A stretch of DNA of 64,000 nucleotides, from contig NZ_CP077291.1 of NCBI RefSeq assembly GCF_019048065.1, positions 2,232,001-2,296,000 on the forward strand. The letters are read 5' to 3'. The position numbers and the translations under genes are program-made. The notes below the pieces were generated by a model. It saw nothing but the letters and a program-made list of their open reading frames with translations, was not told where the DNA came from and made no database searches. This document shows, one piece after another, positions 49,270 through 58,123 of this stretch (its first letter is position 1; each line of letters opens with the position of its first letter). This DNA comes from Citrobacter farmeri (GTDB lineage Bacteria > Pseudomonadota > Gammaproteobacteria > Enterobacterales > Enterobacteriaceae).

Positions 49270-49504
49270 GTCGAACCTGGCGGCGAAAGCCGCCATAAAA
49301 AAACGGGCAAAATTTTAAATTCCAGCTTTAATTATTTAGGGTATATATCACCGCGTAACCGACGAATAACCTGTCGGGGCAGTTAAAATAACGTGGGTAA
49401 ATTACTTTTTTTACGTTTTACATTTTTTAAACCAGGCGATATTTATATCAATTAGGCGATTTAGCTTAATTGCGATTGGCTATATTATGAGGTGAAGAAA
49501 TAGA

Positions 49505-50170
49505 ATGCCTGGTATGGAAAAAACGCAACATTTAAGTCTGACTACACAAGTTGAAAGAGGACTAAAAGATAAATTAAGCATTGGTGCTTTACGTCCTGGC
49601 GCCAGGCTTATCACCAAAAATATCGCGCAGGAGTTGGGGATCAGTATCACCCCGGTTCGGGAAGCGTTGCTACGTCTGGTTTCTTCAAGCGCATTGGCTA
49701 TCGCGCCCGCGCAGGCGTTTATGGTACCGGATATCACGATAGCGAGGTTTAGCGAGATTATCCACATCCGTTGTGAGCTGGAAGGCATGGCGGTAATGAC
49801 GGCGGCGGGTGAGATCACGCCAGAACGGATGGATATTCTGCATGCGCTTCTGGCGGACTATCAGCAGGCCCACGAGAGCGGTACGATAGAAGACCGGTTG
49901 TTGGCAAACCGGGCTTTACGCTTCAAAATTTATCAGTTTGCCAATATGCCCACGCTTGTCGAAATGATTGAACAGCTTTGGGTACGCATGGGGCCGAGCC
50001 TGCATTTTCTCTATGACAGGGCGATGCCTGACGCGTATCAGCATAACGTCGGGCATTATCAGGAATTGTTGCGCGTCATGGCGGCAGGAAATAAAGACGC
50101 CAGCCGTCATTGCTTAATTGACCTTATTAATAAAAATGTAGCGATAATTAAGCAGCAATATCATCATTAA
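49505..50170 (+). CDS. mcbR: GntR/FadR-family regulator McbR (YncC)
   Basis: A 221-residue repressor with a GntR winged helix (RLITKNIAQELGISITPVREALLRL, about 34-60) and an all-helical FadR-type FCD domain. E. coli McbR represses mcbA and affects biofilm and colanic acid. It is the same length as in E. coli. A 235-base AT-rich gap upstream holds its promoter region. It is convergent with yncD. Confidence 0.93.
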   Translation: MPGMEKTQHLSLTTQVERGLKDKLSIGALRPGARLITKNIAQELGISITPVREALLRLVSSSALAIAPAQAFMVPDITIARFSEIIHIRCELEGMAVMTAAGEITPERMDILHALLADYQQAHESGTIEDRLLANRALRFKIYQFANMPTLVEMIEQLWVRMGPSLHFLYDRAMPDAYQHNVGHYQELLRVMAAGNKDASRHCLIDLINKNVAIIKQQYHH

Positions 50171-50184
50171 GTATGGCTTAAATA

Positions 50185-50205
50185 TAGCGGGGATAATCCC
50201 CGCTA
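50185..50205. terminator. Perfect palindrome between mcbR and yncD
   Basis: TAGCGGGGAT and ATCCCCGCTA (50185-50194, 50196-50205) are exact inverted copies around one base. In RNA it forms a strong stem, and it sits between convergent genes, so a bidirectional terminator is likely although T runs are poor. Confidence 0.55.
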
Positions 50206-50229
50206 GTGTGACACTAATAATCCATCTTA

Positions 50230-52347
50230 CTAAAAATGCCAGGCCAGGTTGACGCCAACCCCGTAGTTTCGTCCTGGGGCAGGTTCGTAGTAGCGGCCAT
50301 TCGATTCATTCACGATGACTGAGCCGACATACTCTTTGTCGAACAGATTATCGACACGACCAAACACGTCCACCGTCAGACTGCTGAGGCTGAATTTATA
50401 CCCGGTATTCAGACCGACGACGGTATAAGACGGTGCTTTGGCGGTATTCTCATCATCAGCCATGATATCACCCATATAGCGCGCATCGGCACCCGCGTAC
50501 CAGCCTTCATCAGGCACGTAGCCCAGCGAAGCAAACCCCATGTTCCGCGCGATGCCGGGCATCCGGTTACCGTTGCAGTTCCGATCGCGACAGACGTTAC
50601 TGCGATAAGTGGCATCCAGCCAGGTCCATGAGGCGTTTAACCGCCAGTTTCCGGCAATACGTTGATCCCAGGCGAGTTCCGCGCCCTGGCGACGCGTCTT
50701 ACCGGCATTTTTATAGGTTGTGCGTCCACCGCTGCTGGAATCAACCACCAGTTCGTCATCGGTGTCGGTCTGGAAGAGGGCCGCCGTCAACAACCCGTCA
50801 CCGAGCCGGGTTTTACTCCCGATTTCTACCGTATCGTTGGTCGAGGGCTTGAGGCCAAAATTCATCCCGCTTTGCCCATCAGCGCGGTAGGAAAGCTCAT
50901 TGATGGTTGGCGTTTCAAAACCACGGCCTGCGGCGAGATAGACGTTCCACGCCTCGGTTAAGGCGTACTTTAACGAACCGGCAGGTAGCCACTGATGGTA
51001 GCGGGCATCACCGCTGTCATCGCCATTACCTGGCGTGACGTAATGATCGTTGGAATCGAACCACACGGAACTGTAGCGCACACCGGCATCCAGTGAGAGT
51101 TTGTCAGTCAACTGCCACTGGGTTTGCAGATAGGGATCAACGTTCCACATCAGGTTGCGTTCGTCGCGGCGCAGACTGCCTTTTTGTCCGTACGCCGGCA
51201 CGCCGTTGTTCAGGCGATAGTTGTTATAGCCTTTGCGGTTTTCGCTCATGTTCTCGTAGTTAAGACCCGTCGTGAAGGTCACGGGCACGCCCAGTTCACC
51301 TCGATGCGTCCAGCGACTGTCGATGCCCTGATAATGGCGCTGCAGGGCGATCACGCCGCCGGCATGTGACGGTCGAAGCTGGGGCGTGATGGGAATGGAC
51401 TGGTACTGTGTGGTTTCGCGCTCTCCGGCGTACATCATGACACTCAGATCATCGTGTGTGCTGACCTGACGCTCATAGCGCAATCCGGCCTGAGTCTGTT
51501 TGATGGTTTTGCGCGTATGGTATTGCTCAGCGCGAGGGGACTGCTGCGGATCCTCTCGCCATTCCGACTCGCTGAGACCGCCCGGATCGTCGGCTTTAAT
51601 GTCGACACTGTTAAAAATCAGGCTCAGTTTACTGTCGTCATCAAGGCGTACGCCCAACTTTGCGTTCGCCAGATTTTTCTGCGCGCCGCTGCGGTCGCGA
51701 TAGCCGTGGGTGGTAAAGCGGGTGGTGGACACGGTGTAATCCACATCACCTGGCTGGGTGCCATCTCCCAGTACGCCTGTGGCCTTCAGCCCATAACGCC
51801 AGCTACCGAAGCTGCCGTAATAGCTGCTCGCCTCTATGGTCGGTGGTTGCTGACCGGTTTGGGTGGTGACATTCATCACCCCACCTGAGGCATTGCCATA
51901 CAGTGCGGAGAAGGGCCCGCGCAGCACTTCGACGTTCTGCACGCTGCTGAGATCAATGTTCGATGTTTGCCCCTGACCGTCCGGCATGGTGGCGGGAATG
52001 CCGTCCACATACAGGCGGATACCGCGGACCCCATAGGTGGAGCGGGAGCCGAATCCGCGCATCGAAATCTGCAAATCCTGCGCATAGTTTTGCCGGTTTT
52101 GCACCTGAAGTCCCGGCACGCGGGTCAGCGATTCTGACAGGTTGATGCGCGGCGCTGCCAGACGCATTTCATCGCCGTCAACGACGCTGACGGCTGCGGG
52201 GGTGTCCAGTTCTGATATCGCCTGCGATGAAGCGCTGACGATCATTGTCTGGGCATCGGTAGTGTCATCAGCCATCACCGGCGATGAGAACACGAGCGGG
52301 AGAAAAAGTGCGGGAACTGCGGTATGTCGTGCGGAAATAATCTTCAT
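50230..52347 (-). CDS. yncD: TonB-dependent outer-membrane receptor YncD
   Basis: A 705-residue receptor (700 in E. coli) with a signal peptide ending VMADD, a TonB-box-like DAQTMIVSAS, a plug domain (about 45-160), a 22-strand barrel and the terminal aromatic HLAWHF-type ending (NLAWHF). The ligand is not settled; iron or a nutrient complex is assumed. It is divergent from yncE, which has a Fur box. Confidence 0.93.
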   Translation of the reverse strand: MKIISARHTAVPALFLPLVFSSPVMADDTTDAQTMIVSASSQAISELDTPAAVSVVDGDEMRLAAPRINLSESLTRVPGLQVQNRQNYAQDLQISMRGFGSRSTYGVRGIRLYVDGIPATMPDGQGQTSNIDLSSVQNVEVLRGPFSALYGNASGGVMNVTTQTGQQPPTIEASSYYGSFGSWRYGLKATGVLGDGTQPGDVDYTVSTTRFTTHGYRDRSGAQKNLANAKLGVRLDDDSKLSLIFNSVDIKADDPGGLSESEWREDPQQSPRAEQYHTRKTIKQTQAGLRYERQVSTHDDLSVMMYAGERETTQYQSIPITPQLRPSHAGGVIALQRHYQGIDSRWTHRGELGVPVTFTTGLNYENMSENRKGYNNYRLNNGVPAYGQKGSLRRDERNLMWNVDPYLQTQWQLTDKLSLDAGVRYSSVWFDSNDHYVTPGNGDDSGDARYHQWLPAGSLKYALTEAWNVYLAAGRGFETPTINELSYRADGQSGMNFGLKPSTNDTVEIGSKTRLGDGLLTAALFQTDTDDELVVDSSSGGRTTYKNAGKTRRQGAELAWDQRIAGNWRLNASWTWLDATYRSNVCRDRNCNGNRMPGIARNMGFASLGYVPDEGWYAGADARYMGDIMADDENTAKAPSYTVVGLNTGYKFSLSSLTVDVFGRVDNLFDKEYVGSVIVNESNGRYYEPAPGRNYGVGVNLAWHF

Positions 52348-52507
52348 GAAAAAGGCCAGTTAAATTGAACGTACCCAGGGGTATGTAAGTTCTATGTTAA
52401 TGGATTTGTAAAAATTTGAAAATTTTAACGGCACGATGCGTTAAGAATTAATGGAGAAATTAAGAAGATTGTAGCCAGAATGCGAATAAACGCTCCACAT
52501 TCACATG

Positions 52508-52526
52508 AATAATGATTACCATTCCC
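52508..52526. promoter_or_regulatory. Fur box upstream of yncE
   Basis: The 19 bases match the Fur consensus GATAATGATAATCATTATC at 14 positions. It lies about 85 bases before the yncE start in the yncD-yncE gap. E. coli yncE is known as an iron-repressed gene. Confidence 0.65.
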
Positions 52527-52610
52527 ATCTATAAAAAGGAGCAATACCAGGATGTTGCCCGTTGAAGCGATGTGAAGCAGCAAAATAGTTATTTATCAAA
52601 GGGAGTCGTC

Positions 52611-53672
52611 ATGCATTTTCGTCATCTGTTTTCACCGCGCCTGCGGAGTTCATTGCTGTTAGGTTCACTGCTGGTTGCCTCTTCATTCAGCGCCCAGGCC
52701 GCAGAAGAAATGCTGCGTAAAGGCGTGGGCAAAGGCGCCTACGAAATGGCCTTGAGTCAGCAGGAAAACGCGCTGTGGCTGGCTACCTCGCAGAGCCGCA
52801 AATTAGACAAAGGCGGCATCGTCTATCGCCTTGACCCAGTGACGCTGGAAGTCACGCAGGTCATTCATAACGATCTCAAGCCGTTTGGCGCCACCATCAA
52901 CAATACGACCCAGACGCTGTGGTTCGGCAACACGGTGAACAGTGCGGTGACGGCCATTGATGCGAAAACGAGTGAAGTAAAAGGGCGACTGGTTCTTGAT
53001 GCCCGTAAGCGCTCAGAAGATGTGCGTCCGTTGCAGCCGCGTGAACTGGTTGTCGATGAAGCGACCAACACGGTTTATATCACCGGTCTTGGCAAAGAGA
53101 GCGTAATTTGGGTGGTTGATGGCGAAAAAATTGCGCTGAAAGAGACGATTCAGAATACCGGTAAGATGAGCACCGGTCTGGCAATCGACAGCCAGGCGAA
53201 ACGTCTGTATACCACCAATGCCGACGGCGAATTCATTACCATTGATACCGCATCCAACAAAATCCTCAGCCGTAAAAAACTGCTGGATGACGGTAAAGAG
53301 CACTTCTTCATTAACCTGAGCCTCGATACCGCGGGTCATCGCGCATTTGTTACCGACTCAAAAGCGGCCGAAGTGCTGGTCGTTGATACCCGTAACGGCA
53401 ACGTGCTGGCGAAAGTTGCCGCGCCGGAATCGCTGGCCGTTCTGTTTAACCCAACGCGCAACGAAGCATACGTCACGCACCGTCAGGCAGGTAAAGTAAG
53501 CGTGATTGACGCGAAGAGCTACAAAGTCGTGAAAACGTTTGATACGCCGACCTTCCCGAACAGCCTGGCGCTGTCAGCCGATGGCAAAACGCTGTACGTG
53601 AGCGTGAAGCAGAAATCCACTCGTGAGCAAGAAGCCACCCAGCCGGATGATGTGATTCGTATCGCCCTGTAA
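52611..53672 (+). CDS. yncE: YncE, secreted beta-propeller protein
   Basis: Periplasmic seven-bladed beta-propeller, 353 residues from the start at 52611, the E. coli length. It has a signal peptide of about 31 residues ending SAQA. It contains propeller repeats such as VNSAVTAIDAKTSEVKGRL and KVSVIDAKSYKVVKTF. E. coli YncE binds DNA in vitro and is iron-regulated. A GGGAG site precedes this start. The frame from 52572 adds 13 residues ahead of the signal and is not favoured. Confidence 0.94.
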   Translation: MHFRHLFSPRLRSSLLLGSLLVASSFSAQAAEEMLRKGVGKGAYEMALSQQENALWLATSQSRKLDKGGIVYRLDPVTLEVTQVIHNDLKPFGATINNTTQTLWFGNTVNSAVTAIDAKTSEVKGRLVLDARKRSEDVRPLQPRELVVDEATNTVYITGLGKESVIWVVDGEKIALKETIQNTGKMSTGLAIDSQAKRLYTTNADGEFITIDTASNKILSRKKLLDDGKEHFFINLSLDTAGHRAFVTDSKAAEVLVVDTRNGNVLAKVAAPESLAVLFNPTRNEAYVTHRQAGKVSVIDAKSYKVVKTFDTPTFPNSLALSADGKTLYVSVKQKSTREQEATQPDDVIRIAL

Positions 53673-53736
53673 GGCACCATCAGGCCTGCGTCCGAGTGGT
53701 GTCGTAGGCCGGGTAAGGCGAAGCCGTCACCCGGCA
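53672..53736. repeat. REP elements after yncE
   Basis: GTAGGCCGGGTAAGGCGAAG...GTCACCCGGC (53704-53736) is a Y-type REP palindrome, preceded by a partial one (GGCACCATCAGGCCTGC). Confidence 0.75.
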
Positions 53737-53759
53737 GATACATGAAGGTGCAATCTGAT

Positions 53760-53788
53760 AAGGCCTGCCCGAAAGTGCAGGCCTTTTT
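53760..53788 (+). terminator. Terminator between yncE and ansP
   Basis: Stem AAGGCCTGC/GCAGGCCTT (53760-53768, 53777-53785) followed by T residues. It lies just three bases from the ansP stop. Confidence 0.85.
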
Positions 53789-53790
53789 AC

Positions 53791-55233
53791 TTATGGTGCG
53801 GTGCGGTGTATTTCCGCCACGCGCTTACGTACGCCATACCAGCCGGCAACCAGCAGGATGGCAATCAGTGGCAGAGAAGCAATGGTCCAGGTCCCGTTCG
53901 GATAATCGAACGCCATCAGCACCAGTACGCTCAACAGAAACAGCAACGTTAACCACGAGGTAAACGGCGCGCCTGGTAACTTAAAGCTGACGTCAGCGGC
54001 TTTCCCTTCTTTGATTGCCTGACGCAAGCGCAGCTGGCAAACCACGATGAAACCCCACGAGGCGATGATCCCCAACGACGCAAAGTTCAACACGATTTCG
54101 AACACTTGCGACGGTACCAGATAGTTGAGAAAGACCCCGACAACGTACACTGCGAGCGTCGCCAGAATCCCTGCGTAAGGTACATGTTGACGGCTCATCT
54201 TACTCATGAATTTGGGGGCTGAACCGCCCATCGCCATTGAGCGCAAAATGCGCCCGGTGCAATAGAGACCGGAGTTCAGACTGGAGAGGGCGGCAGTCAG
54301 TACGACGATGTTCATTATGCTACCAATGTAAGGAACGCCGAGCTTCGAAAAGAAGGTCACAAATGGACTTTGTCCCGCCTGATAGGCGTTCCATGGCAGC
54401 AGCAGAACCAGCAGCACCACGGATCCGACATAGAACAGGCCAATACGCCAGATCACGCTGTTGATGGCTTTTGGCACCATCGTCTGCGGATCTTTACACT
54501 CGCCAGCGGCGGTACCTACCAGTTCGATAGAAGCAAAAGCAAAGACTACCCCTTGCACCAGCACCAGCGCTGGTAACAGGCCGTGGGGGAAGAACCCGCC
54601 GTTATCGGTAATCAAATGAAAGCCGGTGGCATTACCGTCCAGCGGTTTACCCGAGCCGAGGAAAATCGTCCCGACCACCAGAAAGAGGACAATGGCCAAT
54701 ACTTTGACCAGCGCAAACCAGAACTCCATTTCGGCAAACCACTTCACGCCGATCATGTTCATGGTGCCAACAATGGCCAACGCGCCGAGCGCAAAAACCC
54801 ATTGCGGAACGTCACCAAACGCGCCCCAGTAGTGCATATACAGCGCAACGGCGGTGATATCGACAATGCCGGTCATTGCCCAGTTGATGAAGTACATCCA
54901 TCCTGCGACGTAGGCGGCTTTCTCGCCGAGAAATTCACGGGCGTATGAGACGAAACTGCCGCTGGAAGGGCGGTGTAAAACCAGTTCACCCAGCGCCCGC
55001 AAAATAAAGAAAGAGAAGATCCCGCAGACCAGATAGACCAGCGCCAGCGCCGGACCGGCCATTTGCAGGCGTGCGCCTGCCCCCAAAAATAACCCGGTAC
55101 CAATAGCGCCGCCGATGGCGATCATCTGAACCTGCCGGTTACCCATCGCTTTGTGATAACCCTCTTCATGGGCATTCAACCAGCGTCGTTTCGCCGCATG
55201 CTGCTCCGACACCGTTGTCTCTTGTGTATTCAT
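53791..55233 (-). CDS. ansP: L-asparagine permease AnsP
   Basis: Amino-acid/H+ symporter of the AAT family with 12 TM helices, 480 residues. It matches E. coli AnsP (499) from the cytoplasmic start (AAKRRWLNAHEEGYHKAMGN) to VAEIHRTAP, then stops. The acidic C-terminal tail of about 18 residues in E. coli is missing, and the shared terminator begins right after the stop. The transport core (IGGAIGTGLFLGAG) is intact, so it should work. Confidence 0.94.
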   Translation of the reverse strand: MNTQETTVSEQHAAKRRWLNAHEEGYHKAMGNRQVQMIAIGGAIGTGLFLGAGARLQMAGPALALVYLVCGIFSFFILRALGELVLHRPSSGSFVSYAREFLGEKAAYVAGWMYFINWAMTGIVDITAVALYMHYWGAFGDVPQWVFALGALAIVGTMNMIGVKWFAEMEFWFALVKVLAIVLFLVVGTIFLGSGKPLDGNATGFHLITDNGGFFPHGLLPALVLVQGVVFAFASIELVGTAAGECKDPQTMVPKAINSVIWRIGLFYVGSVVLLVLLLPWNAYQAGQSPFVTFFSKLGVPYIGSIMNIVVLTAALSSLNSGLYCTGRILRSMAMGGSAPKFMSKMSRQHVPYAGILATLAVYVVGVFLNYLVPSQVFEIVLNFASLGIIASWGFIVVCQLRLRQAIKEGKAADVSFKLPGAPFTSWLTLLFLLSVLVLMAFDYPNGTWTIASLPLIAILLVAGWYGVRKRVAEIHRTAP

Positions 55234-55430
55234 TACGTTACCTGTTTACCTGTCTGATAAGTCGAACTTTTCGTCACAACCCTCTGCTGCGACGCAGGCG
55301 ATGTTTCCCGTCATTCTGGGTAGGGATAACATCACCGGCGGAGCATCCTACCCGCAAATAATAAACGGTGCAAAATAGTCCATTCGCAAAGGTCTGCTTG
55401 CGTAATAATTAACCAGAACTGAAGTGAGAA

Positions 55431-55454
55431 CCCGCTCTGAACAGGCAGAGCGGG
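55431..55454 (-). terminator. Terminator of the Aer-like gene
   Basis: Stem CCCGCTCTG/CAGAGCGGG (55431-55439, 55446-55454), six-base loop, read on the minus strand just after the stop and followed by TTCT. Confidence 0.6.
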
Positions 55455-55461
55455 CAGGGGA

Positions 55462-57003
55462 TCAGGCGGAGGTGCCGAAGACACGCACCGCCTGTTGCAG
55501 GCGAGAGGAACGCCCGGAAAGATTATCGGCGGCGTCCCTGACGCTTTCCACCATCGCGGCATTGTTATCGGTCATCGTGCCGATGCGGGAGATCGAATCG
55601 TTAATCAGTTCCAGCGCCTGCGTCTGTTCCCGCGTCGCAAGGCCAATTTCCTTAATCATGGTCGACATCTGGAACACGTCGTCGATCATCCCGGTCAGAT
55701 GGGTTTCCGTCTGCTCAACCATGCTGACCCCGGCGTTGACATTGGCGACGTTCTTTTCAATCAGTGACGCAATCTCTTTGGCAGCCGACGCGGAGTGTTG
55801 TGCCAGATTCCGCACTTCAGCGGCAACAACCGCAAACCCGCGTCCGGACTCTCCGGCGCGGGCCGCTTCGACCGCCGCGTTAAGCGCGAGGATATTGGTC
55901 TGGAAAGCAATACTGTCGATCACGCCAATGATATCGACGATCTGCCCGTTATCGCGGGAAATCGACTGCATCATGCCGATCGTCTGCTTCATGAAGTCGC
56001 CCCCTTCGCTGGCATTCGCGCTGGTTCTGTCCGCCATCGTCATGGTTTGCGCGGCAGTATCTGCCGTTTGTTGCACTGCACTACCAATCTCTTCGATAGC
56101 TGCCGCGGTTTGCTGCAGGTTGGCCGAAGTCTCTTCGGAGCGCTTATGCAACGCCGCGCCTTCCTGGCTGACGCGCGTGCTGATTTCCTGAATCCCGGCA
56201 ATTTGGGTACTGACATCATCTACCAGTGAATTCAGATTTAATCCGGCCTGATTAACCAGGCGCATCATCATCCCCAGTTCATCGACGCGATTTAAATGAA
56301 TGTTGTTGGGTTTTCGCCCGGCGACCACTTTCTGCATCTGCGACAGGATCTGTTTAACCGGATGACAAATTTGATACTTAAGGTAAATAACCAGCAGTAA
56401 AAATAAGAGGGTAAATGCGCCTGCCTGAATAACCGGATTAATTCCTGAGAAAATAATACCCAGCACGAGGAACAGACTGGCACCGATAGCGTAATTGACT
56501 CGTTGACGGATGGATAACCATTTAAATGCCGATAAAAAGGCCAGTGCGCCACGGCGGATAATAATGCCCTTGAATAAACGATGGCCCTTGAAATTGTTAT
56601 TATTTATCTTTTGATAAAGCTGCTCGCTTTGCTCAATTTCCTGACGCGCGGGAACGGTCCGTACCGAGATGTATCCGGTTAATTGTTCATTATGCCAGAC
56701 GGGGGTGACGTTGGCGCGAACCCAGTAGTGGTCACCATTGTGGCGGCGGTTCTTGACCATTCCGGTCCAGCTGTCGCCCTGTTGCAGGGTAAACCACATA
56801 TCAGCAAACGCGGCTGGCGGCATATCCGGATGACGAATGATATTATGCGGTTCGCCCATCAGTTGATTTTCGCCAAACCCACTGGCATCGATAAACGCTG
56901 AATTCGCATAGGTAATATGACTTTGCGTATTTGTTGTTGATAACAGCGTCGTTTTCTCGTTAAGTAAATACTCTTTCTGTGTAACTGGAATGTTACTTCT
57001 CAT
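55462..57003 (-). CDS. Aer-like PAS-domain chemoreceptor
   Basis: Methyl-accepting-type transducer, 513 residues from the start at 57003 (AGGAG six bases upstream). The N-terminal PAS domain (about 15-125) closely follows Aer: HNIIRHPDMPPAAFADMW and KNRRHNGDHYWVRANVTPVW, which in Aer binds FAD. A membrane anchor of two adjacent hydrophobic stretches follows (about 180-215), then a HAMP-like region and the signalling domain with FQTNILALNAAVEAARAGESG. It lacks a periplasmic domain and the NWETF tail. It is a paralogue, not Aer itself, and probably senses redox or oxygen state. Confidence 0.88.
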   Translation of the reverse strand: MRSNIPVTQKEYLLNEKTTLLSTTNTQSHITYANSAFIDASGFGENQLMGEPHNIIRHPDMPPAAFADMWFTLQQGDSWTGMVKNRRHNGDHYWVRANVTPVWHNEQLTGYISVRTVPARQEIEQSEQLYQKINNNNFKGHRLFKGIIIRRGALAFLSAFKWLSIRQRVNYAIGASLFLVLGIIFSGINPVIQAGAFTLLFLLLVIYLKYQICHPVKQILSQMQKVVAGRKPNNIHLNRVDELGMMMRLVNQAGLNLNSLVDDVSTQIAGIQEISTRVSQEGAALHKRSEETSANLQQTAAAIEEIGSAVQQTADTAAQTMTMADRTSANASEGGDFMKQTIGMMQSISRDNGQIVDIIGVIDSIAFQTNILALNAAVEAARAGESGRGFAVVAAEVRNLAQHSASAAKEIASLIEKNVANVNAGVSMVEQTETHLTGMIDDVFQMSTMIKEIGLATREQTQALELINDSISRIGTMTDNNAAMVESVRDAADNLSGRSSRLQQAVRVFGTSA

Positions 57004-57042
57004 GAAAGACTCCTGGTGATACTGTGCGGAATAAACACAAAA

Positions 57043-57066
57043 ATCCGTCAGCCTGAGCAGACGGAT
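57043..57066 (-). terminator. Terminator-like hairpin in the leader of the Aer-like gene
   Basis: On the minus strand ATCCGTC (57066-57060) pairs with GACGGAT (57049-57043) and is followed by TTTTTGTG. It ends 39 bases before the start codon of the gene it precedes, so it would act as an attenuator or end a short upstream transcript. Confidence 0.5.
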
Positions 57067-57085
57067 AATAGAGATTGATGTATTT

Positions 57086-57100
57086 AGAATGCTGCATTCT
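57086..57100. promoter_or_regulatory. Perfect 15 bp palindrome upstream of the Aer-like gene
   Basis: AGAATGC-T-GCATTCT is an exact inverted repeat 83 bases before the start codon, of the size of a dimeric repressor site. The whole 402-base gap 57004-57405 has this, the hairpin next to it, and the yncG promoter. No gene is seen, and I did not find a sigma-28 promoter. Confidence 0.4.
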
Positions 57101-57372
57101 CTACTAAACATAAGAATGACGAAAGTATTTAAAATGAAATTTACATGCTTTAATTAAACTGTCATGTCATTAAAATGAAAAATAAATACAACTGCGCAAC
57201 CTGAAAAGCGTAGGGTGTTTTCCTAAGTAAAATCTGACCCATAAAACTATGCCAAAAAGAAAATTGCTCTGCGCTATTACGGCTAACATCATAAGTTTTA
57301 TTGACCTATTAATTTTTGTAGGGGGCGGTCGGGGAGAACGGTCAGAAAACCATGCCAGAAGTGCAGGCTACT

Positions 57373-57380
57373 CTACACTT
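57373..57380 (+). promoter_or_regulatory. RpoS-like -10 of yncG
   Basis: CTACACTT at 57373-57380 fits the sigma-S -10 pattern CTAYRCTT. It lies 25 bases before the yncG start, within an ACTCTA-CACT-TAGAGT inverted repeat (57370-57385). Confidence 0.4.
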
Positions 57381-57405
57381 AGAGTTTTAACCTGCAGGAG
57401 GCAGT

Positions 57406-58023
57406 ATGATTAAGGTTTATGGGGCGCCGGGATGGGGGTCAGCGATCGGCGAATTAATGCTCACGCTGGCGGACATTCCGTATCGCTTTGTTGATGTCAG
57501 CGGCTTTGACCGTGAAGGGCCGCAGCGCGATCAACTGCAAAAAATCAATCCGCTGTGTCAGGTGCCAACGCTGACGCTTGAAAATGGTGAAGTGATGACC
57601 GAAACAGCGGCCATTGCGCTGATGATACTCGATCGTCGTCCCGATCTGGCGCCGCCCGTCGGGCGTACAGAGCGCCAACAGTTTCAGCGCTTGTTAATCT
57701 GGCTGGTGGCTAATATCTATCCGACATTTACTTATGCCGACTATCCGCAACGCTGGGTTCCTGATGCGCCTGCGCAGTTGAAAAAGAGCTGTATTGAATA
57801 CCGTAAATCGCTCTACCTCTGGCTGAACACACAATTGAGCGCAGAACCGTATGCTTTCGGCGAGCAGTTAACGCTGCTTGATTGCTATCTGTGCGTGATG
57901 CGCACCTGGGGGCCTGGTCATGACTGGTTTCAGGACAATACGCCAAATATCAGTGCGATAGCGGACGCCGTGTGTCAGCGGGCAGAACTACGCCAGGTGC
58001 TGAAAAACAATGAGATCATTTGA
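57406..58023 (+). CDS. yncG: Glutathione S-transferase-like protein YncG
   Basis: A 205-residue GST homologue, the E. coli YncG length, with an N-terminal thioredoxin fold (MIKVYGAPGWGSAIGELML, then QVPTLTLENGEVMTETAAI, the glutathione-contact segment) and a C-terminal helical domain. A strong AGGAGG site is present. Its substrate is unknown. Confidence 0.93.
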   Translation: MIKVYGAPGWGSAIGELMLTLADIPYRFVDVSGFDREGPQRDQLQKINPLCQVPTLTLENGEVMTETAAIALMILDRRPDLAPPVGRTERQQFQRLLIWLVANIYPTFTYADYPQRWVPDAPAQLKKSCIEYRKSLYLWLNTQLSAEPYAFGEQLTLLDCYLCVMRTWGPGHDWFQDNTPNISAIADAVCQRAELRQVLKNNEII

Positions 58024-58057
58024 GAGAAGGTGGCAATTGTCGCGGGCGAAAGCGTAA

Positions 58058-58097
58058 TAAAAAACGCTGTTCCGGGGAGTGCAATTCCGGAACAGCG
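58058..58097 (-). terminator. Terminator of the galactarate/talarate operon
   Basis: On the minus strand an 11 bp perfect stem, CGCTGTTCCGG/CCGGAACAGCG (58087-58097 and 58065-58075), is followed by TTTTTTATTA. Confidence 0.9.
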
Positions 58098-58123
58098 GGG
58101 CGAAGTATTCGCCATAGGGACTA

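Noticed and set aside
49278..49295. Hairpin after curA as a terminator
   Set aside because: The stem is good, but it is followed by an A run rather than T residues on the coding strand, so I only note it in the curA entry.
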